Below, piece after piece: positions 40,507-49,412 of a stretch of 64,000 nucleotides of DNA. Both the position numbers and the translations under genes were made by a program. The DNA lies in NCBI GenBank assembly GCA_002839795.1, contig PGYS01000001.1, positions 18,841 to 82,840 on the forward strand, given 5' to 3'. Each line of letters starts with the position of its first letter. The first letter of the stretch is position 1. This DNA comes from Ignavibacteriae bacterium HGW-Ignavibacteriae-3 (GTDB taxonomy: Bacteria; Bacteroidota; Ignavibacteria; Ignavibacteriales; Melioribacteraceae). The notes under the pieces were generated by a model. It made no database searches. It was not told where the DNA came from and saw only the letters and a program-made list of their open reading frames with translations.

Positions 40507-40608
40507 ACCATCCCTTTCATAATTATAAATCGATCATTGGTCTATTAGACTGACGTTGCGCCAAAAGGTTACATGTTGAGAAAAAGAATTTAGAATTAGA
40601 TTAAAAGA

Positions 40609-40635
40609 AAAGCCCGTTTATAAAAACCGGGCTTT
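40609..40635 (-). terminator. Terminator after the ECF sigma operon
   Basis: AAAGCCCG/CGGGCTTT perfect 8-bp stem with an 11-nt loop, about 30 nt past the stop of the DUF4252 gene; a T-containing run follows on the minus strand. Confidence 0.7.
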
Positions 40636-40662
40636 AAAAGTTAAATTTTAAATAAAGGAATA

Positions 40663-41265
40663 TTATTTTTTCCCTTTAGCCTTGTCAATTTCCTTCAGAC
40701 CATCCATGCCGGGGATGTTTAATTCTTTTGTGAGTTTACCAATCTTGCTCATATCAATTTTACCAACAATGTTAACGCAAGTCAGTTTTCCGTATTTCTC
40801 TCCGGATTCCTCGTTCTTCTCTTTTTTTGATAAAGAAAGAATTGTCAGTCCTTCAAAACCGGCGCCTGAAGATTTTTTAATGTAGATGTTTGTAAAATTT
40901 CCCCGACTTTTAGTTCGTACAATTCTATCCCAGTTTTTCGACTGCATTCCATTGTCGATACTTTCGAGAGAACTTTCCATATCAACAATGCCCATTTGGT
41001 CTATTTTGTATTCAGTAACCTGAATAAGTTTTAGTCCGTCGATCATTGAGCCGATACCGTCACTATTCTCTTCGGTCAAACCCGAAACCATCTTTAGAAG
41101 TGTTTCCTCTAAATATACCTCGGAAAGGGTTTCAGCGTTTTTCAATCCCGGCACATCCTTATAATTAAAATATCCGGGATATTTAGAATAATCTTCTCTT
41201 TGCTGGGCAAATAAATTAATGCCCGTCAAGAATAGAATAAACAAGATTACTTTAGTTGGTTTCAT
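40663..41265 (-). CDS. DUF4252 secreted protein
   Basis: 200 aa. Signal peptide (1-20, ending NLFAQ). The body has the DUF4252 layout: VYLEETLLKMV, LIQVTEYKID, then IYIKKSSGAGFEGLTILS and a final VNIVGKIDMSKIGKL. It is the third gene of the sigma-factor operon, overlapping the previous gene by 4 nt. DUF4252 proteins often sit beside ECF sigma and anti-sigma genes in Bacteroidota; role unknown, perhaps sensing in the periplasm. Confidence 0.8.
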   Translation of the reverse strand: MKPTKVILFILFLTGINLFAQQREDYSKYPGYFNYKDVPGLKNAETLSEVYLEETLLKMVSGLTEENSDGIGSMIDGLKLIQVTEYKIDQMGIVDMESSLESIDNGMQSKNWDRIVRTKSRGNFTNIYIKKSSGAGFEGLTILSLSKKEKNEESGEKYGKLTCVNIVGKIDMSKIGKLTKELNIPGMDGLKEIDKAKGKK

Positions 41266-41822
41266 TTTTTTTCTCCTTCTAATAAGTTATTTGCAATTTC
41301 AATGCTTTGCCGGAACGGTTTTGCCACCGCTTTGACTAAAACTTCGTTTTGCAGCGTCGCGCTGGTTTCCCTAAAAATGTTTCCCACAATTGAGAGGGCG
41401 TATTTTGCCTGTCTATCTGCCGCGGCGATTTCTTCATCTGTATAATTATATTGAACCGGTTTATTTATGATAAGGGAAGTGGCCATCGCTGTAATTAAAA
41501 TAACGCTCACAGCCGCCGAGACAACGGGTCTTGCCATAATAATTGAGAACAGATCATAAAAAAATGAACTGGTTTTGTTTATCGCCGAAAGATTTTTAAT
41601 CTGTATAGATTTTAAAATCTCGTGCGGCATTTCTTCTTCACCAATCGATTTAACTTCCCGGGCAGTTCTTTTGTAATTGTCCAATATATTGCGGACTACA
41701 TCATTTCGGGAGGCCAATCTCGACACCCTGATTTTATCCCGCAGAGACGCGTCTCCATAGGCCACGGAAATGATCTTATTCTCAATCTCATCGGTTATTT
41801 CAAAGGACTTCTTGAGCTTCAT
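41262..41822 (-). CDS. Putative anti-sigma factor with one membrane helix
   Basis: 186 aa. A cytoplasmic N-terminal part (about 1-95) is followed by one hydrophobic helix (PVVSAAVSVILITAMATSLII, about 99-119) and an extracytoplasmic helical tail. The order sigma, single-pass membrane protein, DUF4252 and the overlap with the sigma gene (23 nt) suggest an anti-sigma factor. No zinc-binding HxxxCxxC motif is visible, so the anti-sigma assignment is by context. Confidence 0.6.
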   Translation of the reverse strand: MKLKKSFEITDEIENKIISVAYGDASLRDKIRVSRLASRNDVVRNILDNYKRTAREVKSIGEEEMPHEILKSIQIKNLSAINKTSSFFYDLFSIIMARPVVSAAVSVILITAMATSLIINKPVQYNYTDEEIAAADRQAKYALSIVGNIFRETSATLQNEVLVKAVAKPFRQSIEIANNLLEGEKK

Positions 41823-42333
41823 ACTCTTTTAATTCCTCTTGTAATTTTTTTCTCGCTCTCAGCAGATATACTTTGACTGAATTCAGCGGCATATCCAGCG
41901 CGGCGCTTATTTCTTTATATTTAAGTCCTTCAATTTCATACAGGACAAAAACACTTCTCAGATTTACGGGCAATCTTTGAATTGCCTCTTTTATTTTCGA
42001 TGCCACCATTTTAAAATGTGTTGTTAAATATGGATTATCATTATTGCTGTTCGTGCTGTATGTGTCAATGAAAAATTCATCTATCTCATTCTCTCTTTTA
42101 ATTGAAACGGAGCGTCTGCGCAGATAATCAACACATAAATTATTTGTGGTTTTTAATATCCACGCCTTGGCGGCCAGTATATTGAAATTGTCTATGTTCT
42201 TCCATATTCTGATTATCACTTCCTGCGTGACGTCATCCGCATCCATTTTATTTTTCAGCATGTACAAGGAATAAGTATAAATTTTATTTTTATACTGCTG
42301 AATTAAATAACGATATCGTTGCTCTTTTAACAT
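41800..42333 (-). CDS. ECF-family RNA polymerase sigma factor
   Basis: 177 aa. Region 2: MLKNKMDADDVTQEVIIRIWKNIDNFN and AWILKTTNNLCVDYLRRR; region 4: AIQRLPVNLRSVFVLYEIEGLKYKEISAALDMPLNSVKVYLLRARKKL. These are typical sigma70-like ECF domains. It directs RNA polymerase to a stress regulon, probably including its own promoter. It overlaps the downstream membrane-protein gene by 23 nt and diverges from the VOC gene. Confidence 0.95.
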   Translation of the reverse strand: MLKEQRYRYLIQQYKNKIYTYSLYMLKNKMDADDVTQEVIIRIWKNIDNFNILAAKAWILKTTNNLCVDYLRRRSVSIKRENEIDEFFIDTYSTNSNNDNPYLTTHFKMVASKIKEAIQRLPVNLRSVFVLYEIEGLKYKEISAALDMPLNSVKVYLLRARKKLQEELKEYEAQEVL

Positions 42334-42429
42334 GTTTTATTTTATAGATTACAGACGAATTGAGCCGTGCTATTGTTACATTGAATATTAAGAATTATTT
42401 TATGTCAAATTATAGAAAGGATATCATTA

Positions 42430-42819
42430 ATGTCTACCTCTAAACCGGAAGTCGGAACAATCGGATGGACCGATTTAACAGTCGCAAATGCCGAGGAAAT
42501 CCGCGATTTCTACAGTAAAGTTACGGGATGGAAGCCCAAAGCGTTATCAATGGGGCAATATGATGATTATGTTATGAATACTCCTGAAACGGAAACCAGC
42601 GTTGCCGGCGTATGCCACGCAAGAGGGACAAATGCGGAATTGCCTCCACAGTGGCTAATCTATATTACTGTTGCGGATATAAGTCTTAGCGTGTCTCAAT
42701 GTAAAGCTCTCGGCGGCAAAATATTGGCGGAGCCTAAAAATTACGGCGAAATGGGGAGCTACTGTGTGATTGAAGATCCGGCAGGAGCCGTCTGCGCTTT
42801 GTTCGAGCCCAAGGCGTGA
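42430..42819 (+). CDS. VOC (glyoxalase/bleomycin resistance) family protein
   Basis: 129 aa. Two beta-alpha-beta-beta-beta modules: GTIGWTDLTVANAEEIRDFYSKVTGWK and WLIYITVADISLSVSQCKALGGKILAEPK, ending IEDPAGAVCALFEP. This is the small metal-dependent VOC fold; the substrate cannot be told. AAGGA lies 9 nt before the ATG. It stands alone, diverging from the sigma operon. Confidence 0.88.
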   Translation: MSTSKPEVGTIGWTDLTVANAEEIRDFYSKVTGWKPKALSMGQYDDYVMNTPETETSVAGVCHARGTNAELPPQWLIYITVADISLSVSQCKALGGKILAEPKNYGEMGSYCVIEDPAGAVCALFEPKA

Positions 42820-42864
42820 TCTTTAGTGCGGGGCACAATTTTTTATAAAAAGGATTTTTAATTA

Positions 42865-43434
42865 TTGGATCAATCCGCGGAAAGTATGAATACCGAAGAA
42901 AGTAAAAAAATAGAGGAAATTTTCCGGAATTCAGAATCTCATGATGAATTGTTCGACGCTTTCCAGATCGCTGTTAATATTAAGTTCCGCGATCCGGAAG
43001 TATTTAAAATTCTAATTGCCAATCCTGTTCTTTCTCCCGATGAAATAAAAATGTTTACCGAAAAACTTATAAATGTTATTCCCGAACAAACTTATAATAT
43101 ATTAATGTGGACCGGAAAAATATTTGAGAGCCACCCCAACCATTACGATCATCTTGAAGATGCTTTTAATTATTATAACAGGGCAATTTCACATCAGCCG
43201 GAATCATTTATGCCCTATCTTAGACTTTTGAATCTATATAATTATGAAATCGATTATCCAATGAACAGGAAGATAATTGGGACTATTGAAAATCTCGCTT
43301 CAAAAGTTGATCAAAAAAGCAAAGTATATTATGCTTTATCGGCGCACTATAAAAAATGCGGAAACAAGGATCTGGAAGCTGAATATCTTGCCATGGCAGA
43401 AAAAGAAACAAGGAGAGAAACTCAAATCCTATGA
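42865..43434 (+). CDS. TPR-like helical protein, unrecognised
   Basis: 189 aa from a TTG at 42865 with AAGGA 11 nt upstream; an ATG at 42886 with GGAAAG is an alternative. The protein is helical and acidic, with tetratricopeptide-like stretches (HYDHLEDAFNYYNRAISHQPESFMPYLRLLNLYNYE; KVYYALSAHYKKCGNKDLEAEYLAMAE). No signal peptide. It probably mediates protein contacts. It converges on the patatin gene. Confidence 0.7.
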   Translation: MDQSAESMNTEESKKIEEIFRNSESHDELFDAFQIAVNIKFRDPEVFKILIANPVLSPDEIKMFTEKLINVIPEQTYNILMWTGKIFESHPNHYDHLEDAFNYYNRAISHQPESFMPYLRLLNLYNYEIDYPMNRKIIGTIENLASKVDQKSKVYYALSAHYKKCGNKDLEAEYLAMAEKETRRETQIL

Positions 43435-43454
43435 AAAACTAATTTAGTTCGGAC

Positions 43455-46160
43455 CTAATAGTAATATCCTATTGTGAAGTAAAAGTAGGTCGGTCCCCAA
43501 ACAACAACATTGTTTGAAAGCTTATTTATAAAGTAAAAACTCTTACCCACCGAGAAGTCCGCCGGCCCAAGAGGAGTATTGAAAGATACGGTCGCCCCTA
43601 CGCCATGCTTTAAATCTTTGAAGCGGATATGCTCCCTTTCTTCCCAGATTGAACCAATATCATAACGCGCTTTAACATATGTGTCAAAGAAAATTTTGAA
43701 CGGAATTTTGTACCTGTATTCAAGTGATGTAATTAGAATTTGTCTTCCGCGAAATTCGTCTTCCCGAAAACCAAAAAATGAATTCTGTCCCCCTAACGAA
43801 AACTGCTGGCTCAAAGGAAGAGTCTTATCTGCGGTCCCGATTACTCCGCGAAAGCTGAATGTGTTTATGCTGCGGTAGCTTATAATGTTTTTGTAGTCTA
43901 AATAAAATTTGGTATATCCTACATCGCCGCCGAAGGCAGTTTGTGCGGTTTCATAAATACTTTTTACCAAAAAACCGACGGTGGGATAAGGATAATTGTT
44001 TTGAGAATCGATCATAAGCGATATGCGCAAACTTGAAATATCTGTTTTATAGGTAGGACCTGTGTAATCGTGTTTATTCTTAATCTCGTCCCGCTGATAC
44101 CTGGCTTCCGCAAGAATATTTCCGAATTTTTCGACTTGGGCCCCGATCCCGAATGAACCACCATAGTATATCTGGCGGTACTCACCTGTTGTACTTCTGG
44201 AAAATTTATTCGTCGCACGAATTGAATCATCTCTATAAACATACACATCATTAAATTCGTTGAACGCTCTTAACTTATAAGTGAAGTAGGAATCAAAAAC
44301 GCGGTTTGCCTTATGTTCAAGGCTGTAAGAGCGGTTCCTGGCTCCTCCCGTTAGTGTGGCCCCTATTTCAGTGCCTGTTCCGTTGAAATTATCATCCCGT
44401 ATGTCGAGAGATAATTGCGCGAGGTTTTCGTTGTCGACCCTGACACCAAACCGGATAACATTTGAAATTTTTTCGGTCACATTTAATATCAGCTCATTGA
44501 TTCCGTTCTTGGGTTTAACCATAAGATCAATCTGATCAAAAAGATTTGTACTGCGAAGATTGGTTAGCCCCTTTTCGGCTAAATCATATTTAAATATTTC
44601 GCCCGCAGACAGAGGGAATTCCCTGCTTATGATTCTCTCCTGCGTTTTATGGTTCCCTTCAATAATAATTTTGGAAATCATTCCCTCGCTTAGATATATT
44701 CTAAGTTCTCCGGATTTTTCATCGAAGGAGATTTTTTCGATTCTGGCAAGGGAAAAACCGGACCGTTTGTACATCCGCAAAATTTCAAGAGCGGCATTTA
44801 ATGTTGCCTGCGGATTGAATGGCTTGTTCATCAATGCTGAAGTGATCCCGAGCGCTTTTACCATGTTTGTATCGGCAGTCCCTTCAAGATTTATTAAACG
44901 GATTTTTTCACGTTCGCTTGGCAAAAGGGTTATAATTGATTTCTCTCCGATCTCATCCACATTGAGAATCAAATCCTTCCAGCCGCCTCGACTGTACAAA
45001 TTATAAAGCTGATAATAAAGCTCTCCGCTTGAAACGGAATCTTTCTTTGCCAATGAGTAATAAAATATTTTATCTGTTTCGGTCGGATTTTCGCTAAGAG
45101 AGATATTCTTGAAAATTTTGTCGCTCACGGAAAAATGAGTTATTAAATGCCTCACATACTCCTGAGCAACTTTGACAGCAACGGGTTTGGCCGATGCATA
45201 GCCGGCTTGAACAACTTTAAAGATATTTGAAAAATCGGAATTCTTCCTGTCGGCTAATTCAGGCTGGATAATAAAATCGGCATTCTTTAATTGCTGATCG
45301 TTTAATAATTTCATCGGAATACTTACCAACTGGTCGGCAATTGTCCATGGAACGTCGAGCTCCTCCTCCGGATAGAGAGGGCTTGAAGCATTAACCGCGA
45401 CGATTATATCAGCGCCGAGTGATAAAGCCTCTCTTACGGGGACATTTGCAACCAAGCCGCCGTCAACCAGCATCAAAGAATCTCTTTTAACAGGCGGAAG
45501 AAGAAGTGTAACGCTTGAACTTGCCCGCATTGCCAATCCGAGCGGCCCCTTTTCAATCAGAACCTCTTTGCCGCTGATAAGATCTGTGCTGACGGCGCGG
45601 TATTTATAAAGGTAATTATCGAAGTTGTCTTCGGATAAAATCGGTGCGTTGATAGAGAGAAGATTTAAATTATTTGCGGCACGCTGACCGGAACTTATAG
45701 AAGTGGGAATGATCGGATTCAATCCATCCATTCTTAACGATATTATAGCACGGTCTTCGGATATTTTTTGATCTATGAAGAGATCATTGCGTGTTGATTG
45801 TTGCGACGAGAAAAAATCTTCCCAGTTTGTTTTCTGCAGCACCGAATCAAGATCGGCGACGGAATACCCCGCAGAATACAAACCTCCCACAATACTTCCC
45901 ATACTCGTTCCAACGATAATCGATAAGGGGATTTTTTCCTCTTCAAAGGCCCTAAGCACTCCCAGCGCAGAAAGGGAGCGGGCTCCGCCTCCGCTTAATG
46001 CCAAACCAATCTGTGGAAGCCCTGCGGCTATTTTCTCGGATAATCCAAAAGGAAGAGATTTTTCTTGAAGATCTAATTTAAGCGTTGTTCTGTTCTGTGC
46101 GGAAAGAGTACCCAGAAATAGAGAAAAAAGAAAAAAATGTATTATGAATAACGGCCTCAT
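43455..46160 (-). CDS. Patatin-like phospholipase fused to POTRA and Omp85-type barrel
   Basis: 901 aa. Signal peptide (1-21). The patatin domain has the oxyanion loop GGGARS (57-62), nucleophile S86 in GTSMGS, and D233 in VDGG. Central POTRA-type domains (about 410-560) contain LINLEGTADTNMVKALGI and KIIIEGNHKTQERIISREFP. The C-terminal about 330 residues form an Omp85/BamA-like barrel (LGGQNSFFGFREDEFRGRQ). This architecture matches PlpD-type autotransporters (type Vd), in which the barrel releases or displays the phospholipase. The lipase set is complete, so activity on membrane lipids is likely. Confidence 0.9.
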   Translation of the reverse strand: MRPLFIIHFFLFSLFLGTLSAQNRTTLKLDLQEKSLPFGLSEKIAAGLPQIGLALSGGGARSLSALGVLRAFEEEKIPLSIIVGTSMGSIVGGLYSAGYSVADLDSVLQKTNWEDFFSSQQSTRNDLFIDQKISEDRAIISLRMDGLNPIIPTSISSGQRAANNLNLLSINAPILSEDNFDNYLYKYRAVSTDLISGKEVLIEKGPLGLAMRASSSVTLLLPPVKRDSLMLVDGGLVANVPVREALSLGADIIVAVNASSPLYPEEELDVPWTIADQLVSIPMKLLNDQQLKNADFIIQPELADRKNSDFSNIFKVVQAGYASAKPVAVKVAQEYVRHLITHFSVSDKIFKNISLSENPTETDKIFYYSLAKKDSVSSGELYYQLYNLYSRGGWKDLILNVDEIGEKSIITLLPSEREKIRLINLEGTADTNMVKALGITSALMNKPFNPQATLNAALEILRMYKRSGFSLARIEKISFDEKSGELRIYLSEGMISKIIIEGNHKTQERIISREFPLSAGEIFKYDLAEKGLTNLRSTNLFDQIDLMVKPKNGINELILNVTEKISNVIRFGVRVDNENLAQLSLDIRDDNFNGTGTEIGATLTGGARNRSYSLEHKANRVFDSYFTYKLRAFNEFNDVYVYRDDSIRATNKFSRSTTGEYRQIYYGGSFGIGAQVEKFGNILAEARYQRDEIKNKHDYTGPTYKTDISSLRISLMIDSQNNYPYPTVGFLVKSIYETAQTAFGGDVGYTKFYLDYKNIISYRSINTFSFRGVIGTADKTLPLSQQFSLGGQNSFFGFREDEFRGRQILITSLEYRYKIPFKIFFDTYVKARYDIGSIWEEREHIRFKDLKHGVGATVSFNTPLGPADFSVGKSFYFINKLSNNVVVWGPTYFYFTIGYYY

Positions 46161-46240
46161 AGAATAATTATTCCATTCTCTATTTCAATTTACATGATAC
46201 CGGAATAAAATTTCAATCTTCTGTTAAAAGAAAATCCGGT

Positions 46241-48091
46241 TTATCTTTTTTTCTGATTTGCCTTCTTTTGCGCCAGCGCCTGTTTCTCGGCAGCTTCCAT
46301 CATCCTTGCCATATAACCCTTCTTCTTATTCGGGTTTGCCACCGGCACCAGCTCAACTCCGTCGTGCTTGTGATTGATGTAATACTGCTGACCAATTGAA
46401 AGAAGGTTGAACATGAAATAGTAAAGATTCAATCCGGAGGGAAAACTCATGAACATTACCGTCATCATAACCGGCATGAGATAAACAAGCGCTTTCTGCG
46501 AGGGATCCTTGACGGTCATTTTCTGCTGTATGAACATTGTTATGCCCATCATTAGCGCAAGTCCGCTTATGATATCAACATCGAATAGCGGAATTTTAAA
46601 TGGAAGTCTATAAATTATATCAGGCGATGATAGATTGGTCATCCACAGCATAAACGGCGCCTGGCGAAGTTCAATAGCCACATTAAACAGACTCCACAGC
46701 GCTATCAGTATCGGCATCTGAAGAAGCATCGGAAGACATCCGCCCATCGGATTTATTCCATAGGTGGAATAAAGCTTCATTGTCTCCTGCTGAACTTTCT
46801 GCGCATTGTCTTTGTGTTTTTCTTTCAGCTCGGTAATCTTCGGCTGAAGCATCTGCATTTTTTTCATCGAGTTCATGCTCTGGCGGGTCAGGGGATGGAG
46901 AGCAATTTTTATAATGATCGAGAAAAGAATTATTACGATACCGAAGTTTGATATAAAACTATGCAGGAATTTGAATAGTGGCAGAAGAATAAATTCGCTG
47001 ATTGGCCTAATAATAAATTTCAATCCGAAAAAACTTCCGAAGTCGAATACCGTTTGAAAATTTCTATCGTATGACTTAAGAACAGCGTAATCAACAGGAC
47101 CAAGATAAAGAGTGAACGAATCTTTCTGATACTTTTCGTTTTTAAACGGGATTTTCAGGCTGGTGCTGTAAATCTCACGCACATCCTGTTTGATTTTGTA
47201 ATGATTGCCCACCATGTAGGCGCCGCCCTCGCTGCTCGGAGAATCCGGAGAAAGAATCATCGTAAAATATTTGTTGCGTGTAGCAACCCAATCGACACGC
47301 CCGTTTATGTCTTTTTCAACTTTTTCACCCACACTCGTTGCGTCAATAATCACCTGTTCGTCGCCCGAATACGCGCTCGCGCTGGTATGATTTGCTTCGT
47401 CTACTGAATTTTCCTCTGCAAAATTTAGCCCGCCGGTCCACTCAATATCGTATCTGTAGCTGCTGATAACTTCGTCCATCTTCTCGAGTACGATGTCAAT
47501 TTTGGATGCATAATCATTCCCAAAAAAGCGGAAGTTCTTTTTAATCGCTTTCCCTTCGGCGGTTATAAAAGTATAGTCGATAGACAATGAATCTTCGCCG
47601 CTTATTTTGTAGTAGTAATTATTTGCGTTAGAAGTGAAATCGATTGAGGAGGTGTTAACTCTTTTTCCGTCTTTTGTAACAAAGATAATATTTAAATCAC
47701 CGCCGTCTTTTTGGGTGTTTACGAGTTGAACGTGCTGATTGAAGAAGTTGGTGTCTTTAACATCATTATGATACCAGGTTTTGTACTGTTTTAAGAAATA
47801 TCTTCTGACCTTTGCGCCCCGGCTTGTAAGTTCTATCTTTACAAGATCAGTTTCTATGGTAATTATTTTTTCTTCCAGAGTTTTTGCGCCGAACAGAGCG
47901 GATTCCTCGGGAACTTTTGTCTCTTCTTTTACTTTCGGTAAATCTATAATTGAAACGCTGTCCTTGGTTTCAACCGCCGTTGTATCTGTTATTTTCTTTT
48001 GCGGCTCCTGCGGGGCCGGTGAATTAAAGTATAGCCAGGTTACTAAAATTACTCCGATGAGTATAAACGCGATGGAAGTATTTTTATCCAT
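46241..48091 (-). CDS. yidC: Membrane protein insertase YidC
   Basis: 616 aa. N-terminal TM helix (about 5-24), a large periplasmic beta domain (about 70-350), then the conserved YidC/Oxa1 core with five helices (LHSFISNFGIVIILFSIIIKIALHPLTRQSMNSMKKMQ; GGCLPMLLQMPILIALWSLFNV). The C-terminal tail is very basic (KKKGYMARMM...KKANQKKR). It inserts proteins into the inner membrane with or without SecYEG. It is the last gene of rpmH-rnpA-yidD-yidC. Confidence 0.97.
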   Translation of the reverse strand: MDKNTSIAFILIGVILVTWLYFNSPAPQEPQKKITDTTAVETKDSVSIIDLPKVKEETKVPEESALFGAKTLEEKIITIETDLVKIELTSRGAKVRRYFLKQYKTWYHNDVKDTNFFNQHVQLVNTQKDGGDLNIIFVTKDGKRVNTSSIDFTSNANNYYYKISGEDSLSIDYTFITAEGKAIKKNFRFFGNDYASKIDIVLEKMDEVISSYRYDIEWTGGLNFAEENSVDEANHTSASAYSGDEQVIIDATSVGEKVEKDINGRVDWVATRNKYFTMILSPDSPSSEGGAYMVGNHYKIKQDVREIYSTSLKIPFKNEKYQKDSFTLYLGPVDYAVLKSYDRNFQTVFDFGSFFGLKFIIRPISEFILLPLFKFLHSFISNFGIVIILFSIIIKIALHPLTRQSMNSMKKMQMLQPKITELKEKHKDNAQKVQQETMKLYSTYGINPMGGCLPMLLQMPILIALWSLFNVAIELRQAPFMLWMTNLSSPDIIYRLPFKIPLFDVDIISGLALMMGITMFIQQKMTVKDPSQKALVYLMPVMMTVMFMSFPSGLNLYYFMFNLLSIGQQYYINHKHDGVELVPVANPNKKKGYMARMMEAAEKQALAQKKANQKKR

Positions 48092-48167
48092 TCAAATTCC
48101 TGTTGTGTGCCGCCGATGATTCGGGACTTGTTCACTAAAAAAACAGAGTTTTAATTTTCCGGAACCG

Positions 48168-48377
48168 CTATTCAACCGGATCAAAACCGCCTTTATTAAA
48201 CGGGTTGCATCTCAGTATTCGCCACGCTGCCTTCAAAGTTCCCCTCAGAACCCCGTGCTTTGTTATTGCCTGAACCGCATATTCTGAGCATGTCGGATAA
48301 AACCGGCACGAAGGCGGAAACAACGGCGAAATTAATTTTTGGTATCCTTTAATAAGATGAATCAGAATAAACCGCAT
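48168..48377 (-). CDS. yidD: Membrane protein insertion efficiency factor YidD
   Basis: 69 aa. Diagnostic [26 protein letters not shown] and [13 protein letters not shown]. YidD is an amphipathic membrane-associated protein that assists YidC. It follows rnpA by 1 nt. Confidence 0.96.
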   Translation of the reverse strand: MRFILIHLIKGYQKLISPLFPPSCRFYPTCSEYAVQAITKHGVLRGTLKAAWRILRCNPFNKGGFDPVE

Positions 48378-48378
48378 T

Positions 48379-48777
48379 TTAAATTTTCGCTTTAATCTGA
48401 TTAATTAAATCTATGATATCCGGAAAAACTTCCTTCAAAAAAATTTTTTTTCGGTTTGACTGATTGACCGTGTTGGGCGAGAATACAATTAACAGACTCA
48501 CTTTTTTTAATTCGACCGACTCTTTGAGTTCTTTTTTATTCTGCCGGAACGATTCTCTGAACAGCCGCTTAACTCTGTTCCTCCAAACCGCATTTCCGCT
48601 CTTTCTTGAAACAGCAAAAGCTGCTTTAATTTCACTCGCTTCAGATTCTCTTTGAATGAAAAAAACAGCTTTGAATTTTTTAGACGAAGAGAATACTATC
48701 TCTCCGGCTGAATAAACTAATTCGAATTCATTTTTACTTTTGATTCTTTCTTTTGAAGAAAGACCAAACCGTTTCAA
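48379..48777 (-). CDS. rnpA: Ribonuclease P protein component
   Basis: 132 aa, starting at a TTG directly after the rpmH stop codon (TAA-TTG). The core [28 protein letters not shown] is the RnpA RNR signature. It binds RNase P RNA in 5' maturation of tRNA precursors. The abutting start suggests translational coupling to rpmH. Confidence 0.95.
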   Translation of the reverse strand: MKRFGLSSKERIKSKNEFELVYSAGEIVFSSSKKFKAVFFIQRESEASEIKAAFAVSRKSGNAVWRNRVKRLFRESFRQNKKELKESVELKKVSLLIVFSPNTVNQSNRKKIFLKEVFPDIIDLINQIKAKI

Positions 48778-48924
48778 TTATGCTTCGTCGCTGACTGTTA
48801 ATTTTTTTCTGCCTCTTGCTCTTCTGCGCGCCAGAACCTTGCGTCCGTTGGCCGTAGACATTCTTTCACGGAATCCGTGTTTATTTTTTCTTTTTGTTCT
48901 GCTTGGTTGAAAAGTACGCTTCAT
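48778..48924 (-). CDS. rpmH: 50S ribosomal protein L34
   Basis: 48 aa. [18 protein letters not shown], then [30 protein letters not shown], is unmistakable L34. The ATG is at 48924 and AGGTG lies about 8 nt upstream. It is followed at once by rnpA. Confidence 0.97.
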   Translation of the reverse strand: MKRTFQPSRTKRKNKHGFRERMSTANGRKVLARRRARGRKKLTVSDEA

Positions 48925-49358
48925 GTTTTTACACCTAATACATTTGAAAGTGGCGCAAAATTACGGAAATAATAGACAATTACCAAAGCTGAGAGGGAAA
49001 TTCGGATACTTTAAAAGACGAAAAATTAACTGTTTTCACACTTTGTGGGGCAGAAAGTAATTTTTGATTAAAATTGGGGAATTTTCTTAAAATACTCTCA
49101 GATTAGAAGGGTTTTAAAACAACAGGGCGGTATCCCAGTGAACAGACCAGCCGAGTACCATTCACCAAAATAACCGCCGCCATCGAGAAAGTTTTTTCTT
49201 TCTATCAAATAAGAGGGTGCTTATTTATTATATATTATACAATCCTTGTGCCAGAACAATCCTTACTATTTTGAATAAAAAAAGATTTTTGTCAATGATT
49301 TGTGTTTCACTATGAGTCCCGTTATTAAAAAGAGTCATCGATTTCTGTCCCATTTTAG
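48925..49358. other. Spacer upstream of rpmH
   Basis: Contains the likely rpmH promoter near 48956-48987. No further gene, RNA or repeat structure was recognised between about 49000 and the terminator near 49359. Confidence 0.5.
48956..48987 (-). promoter_or_regulatory. Bacteroidota-type promoter for rpmH
   Basis: On the minus strand TTTG (48987-48984), a 20-nt spacer and TAATTTTG (48963-48956) match the Bacteroidota -33 TTTG / -7 TAnnTTTG promoter form. A leader of about 25-30 nt would follow to the rpmH ATG. Confidence 0.55.
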
Positions 49359-49388
49359 AAAAGAAAAACCCCGCCTTGGCGGGGCTTT
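49359..49388 (-). terminator. Rho-independent terminator after the thioester-domain T9SS gene
   Basis: On the minus strand CCCCGCC-AA-GGCGGGG (7-bp GC stem with minimal loop) is followed by TTTTTCTTTTC. It lies about 25 nt past the stop codon at 49413. Confidence 0.88.
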
Positions 49389-49412
49389 TCAGCTTACTCG
49401 TTTAACCGCACC

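Noticed and set aside
49090-49210. A structured RNA around GGGCGGTATCCC in the spacer right of rpmH.
   Set aside because: Short complementary bits exist but no consistent stem set or known family.
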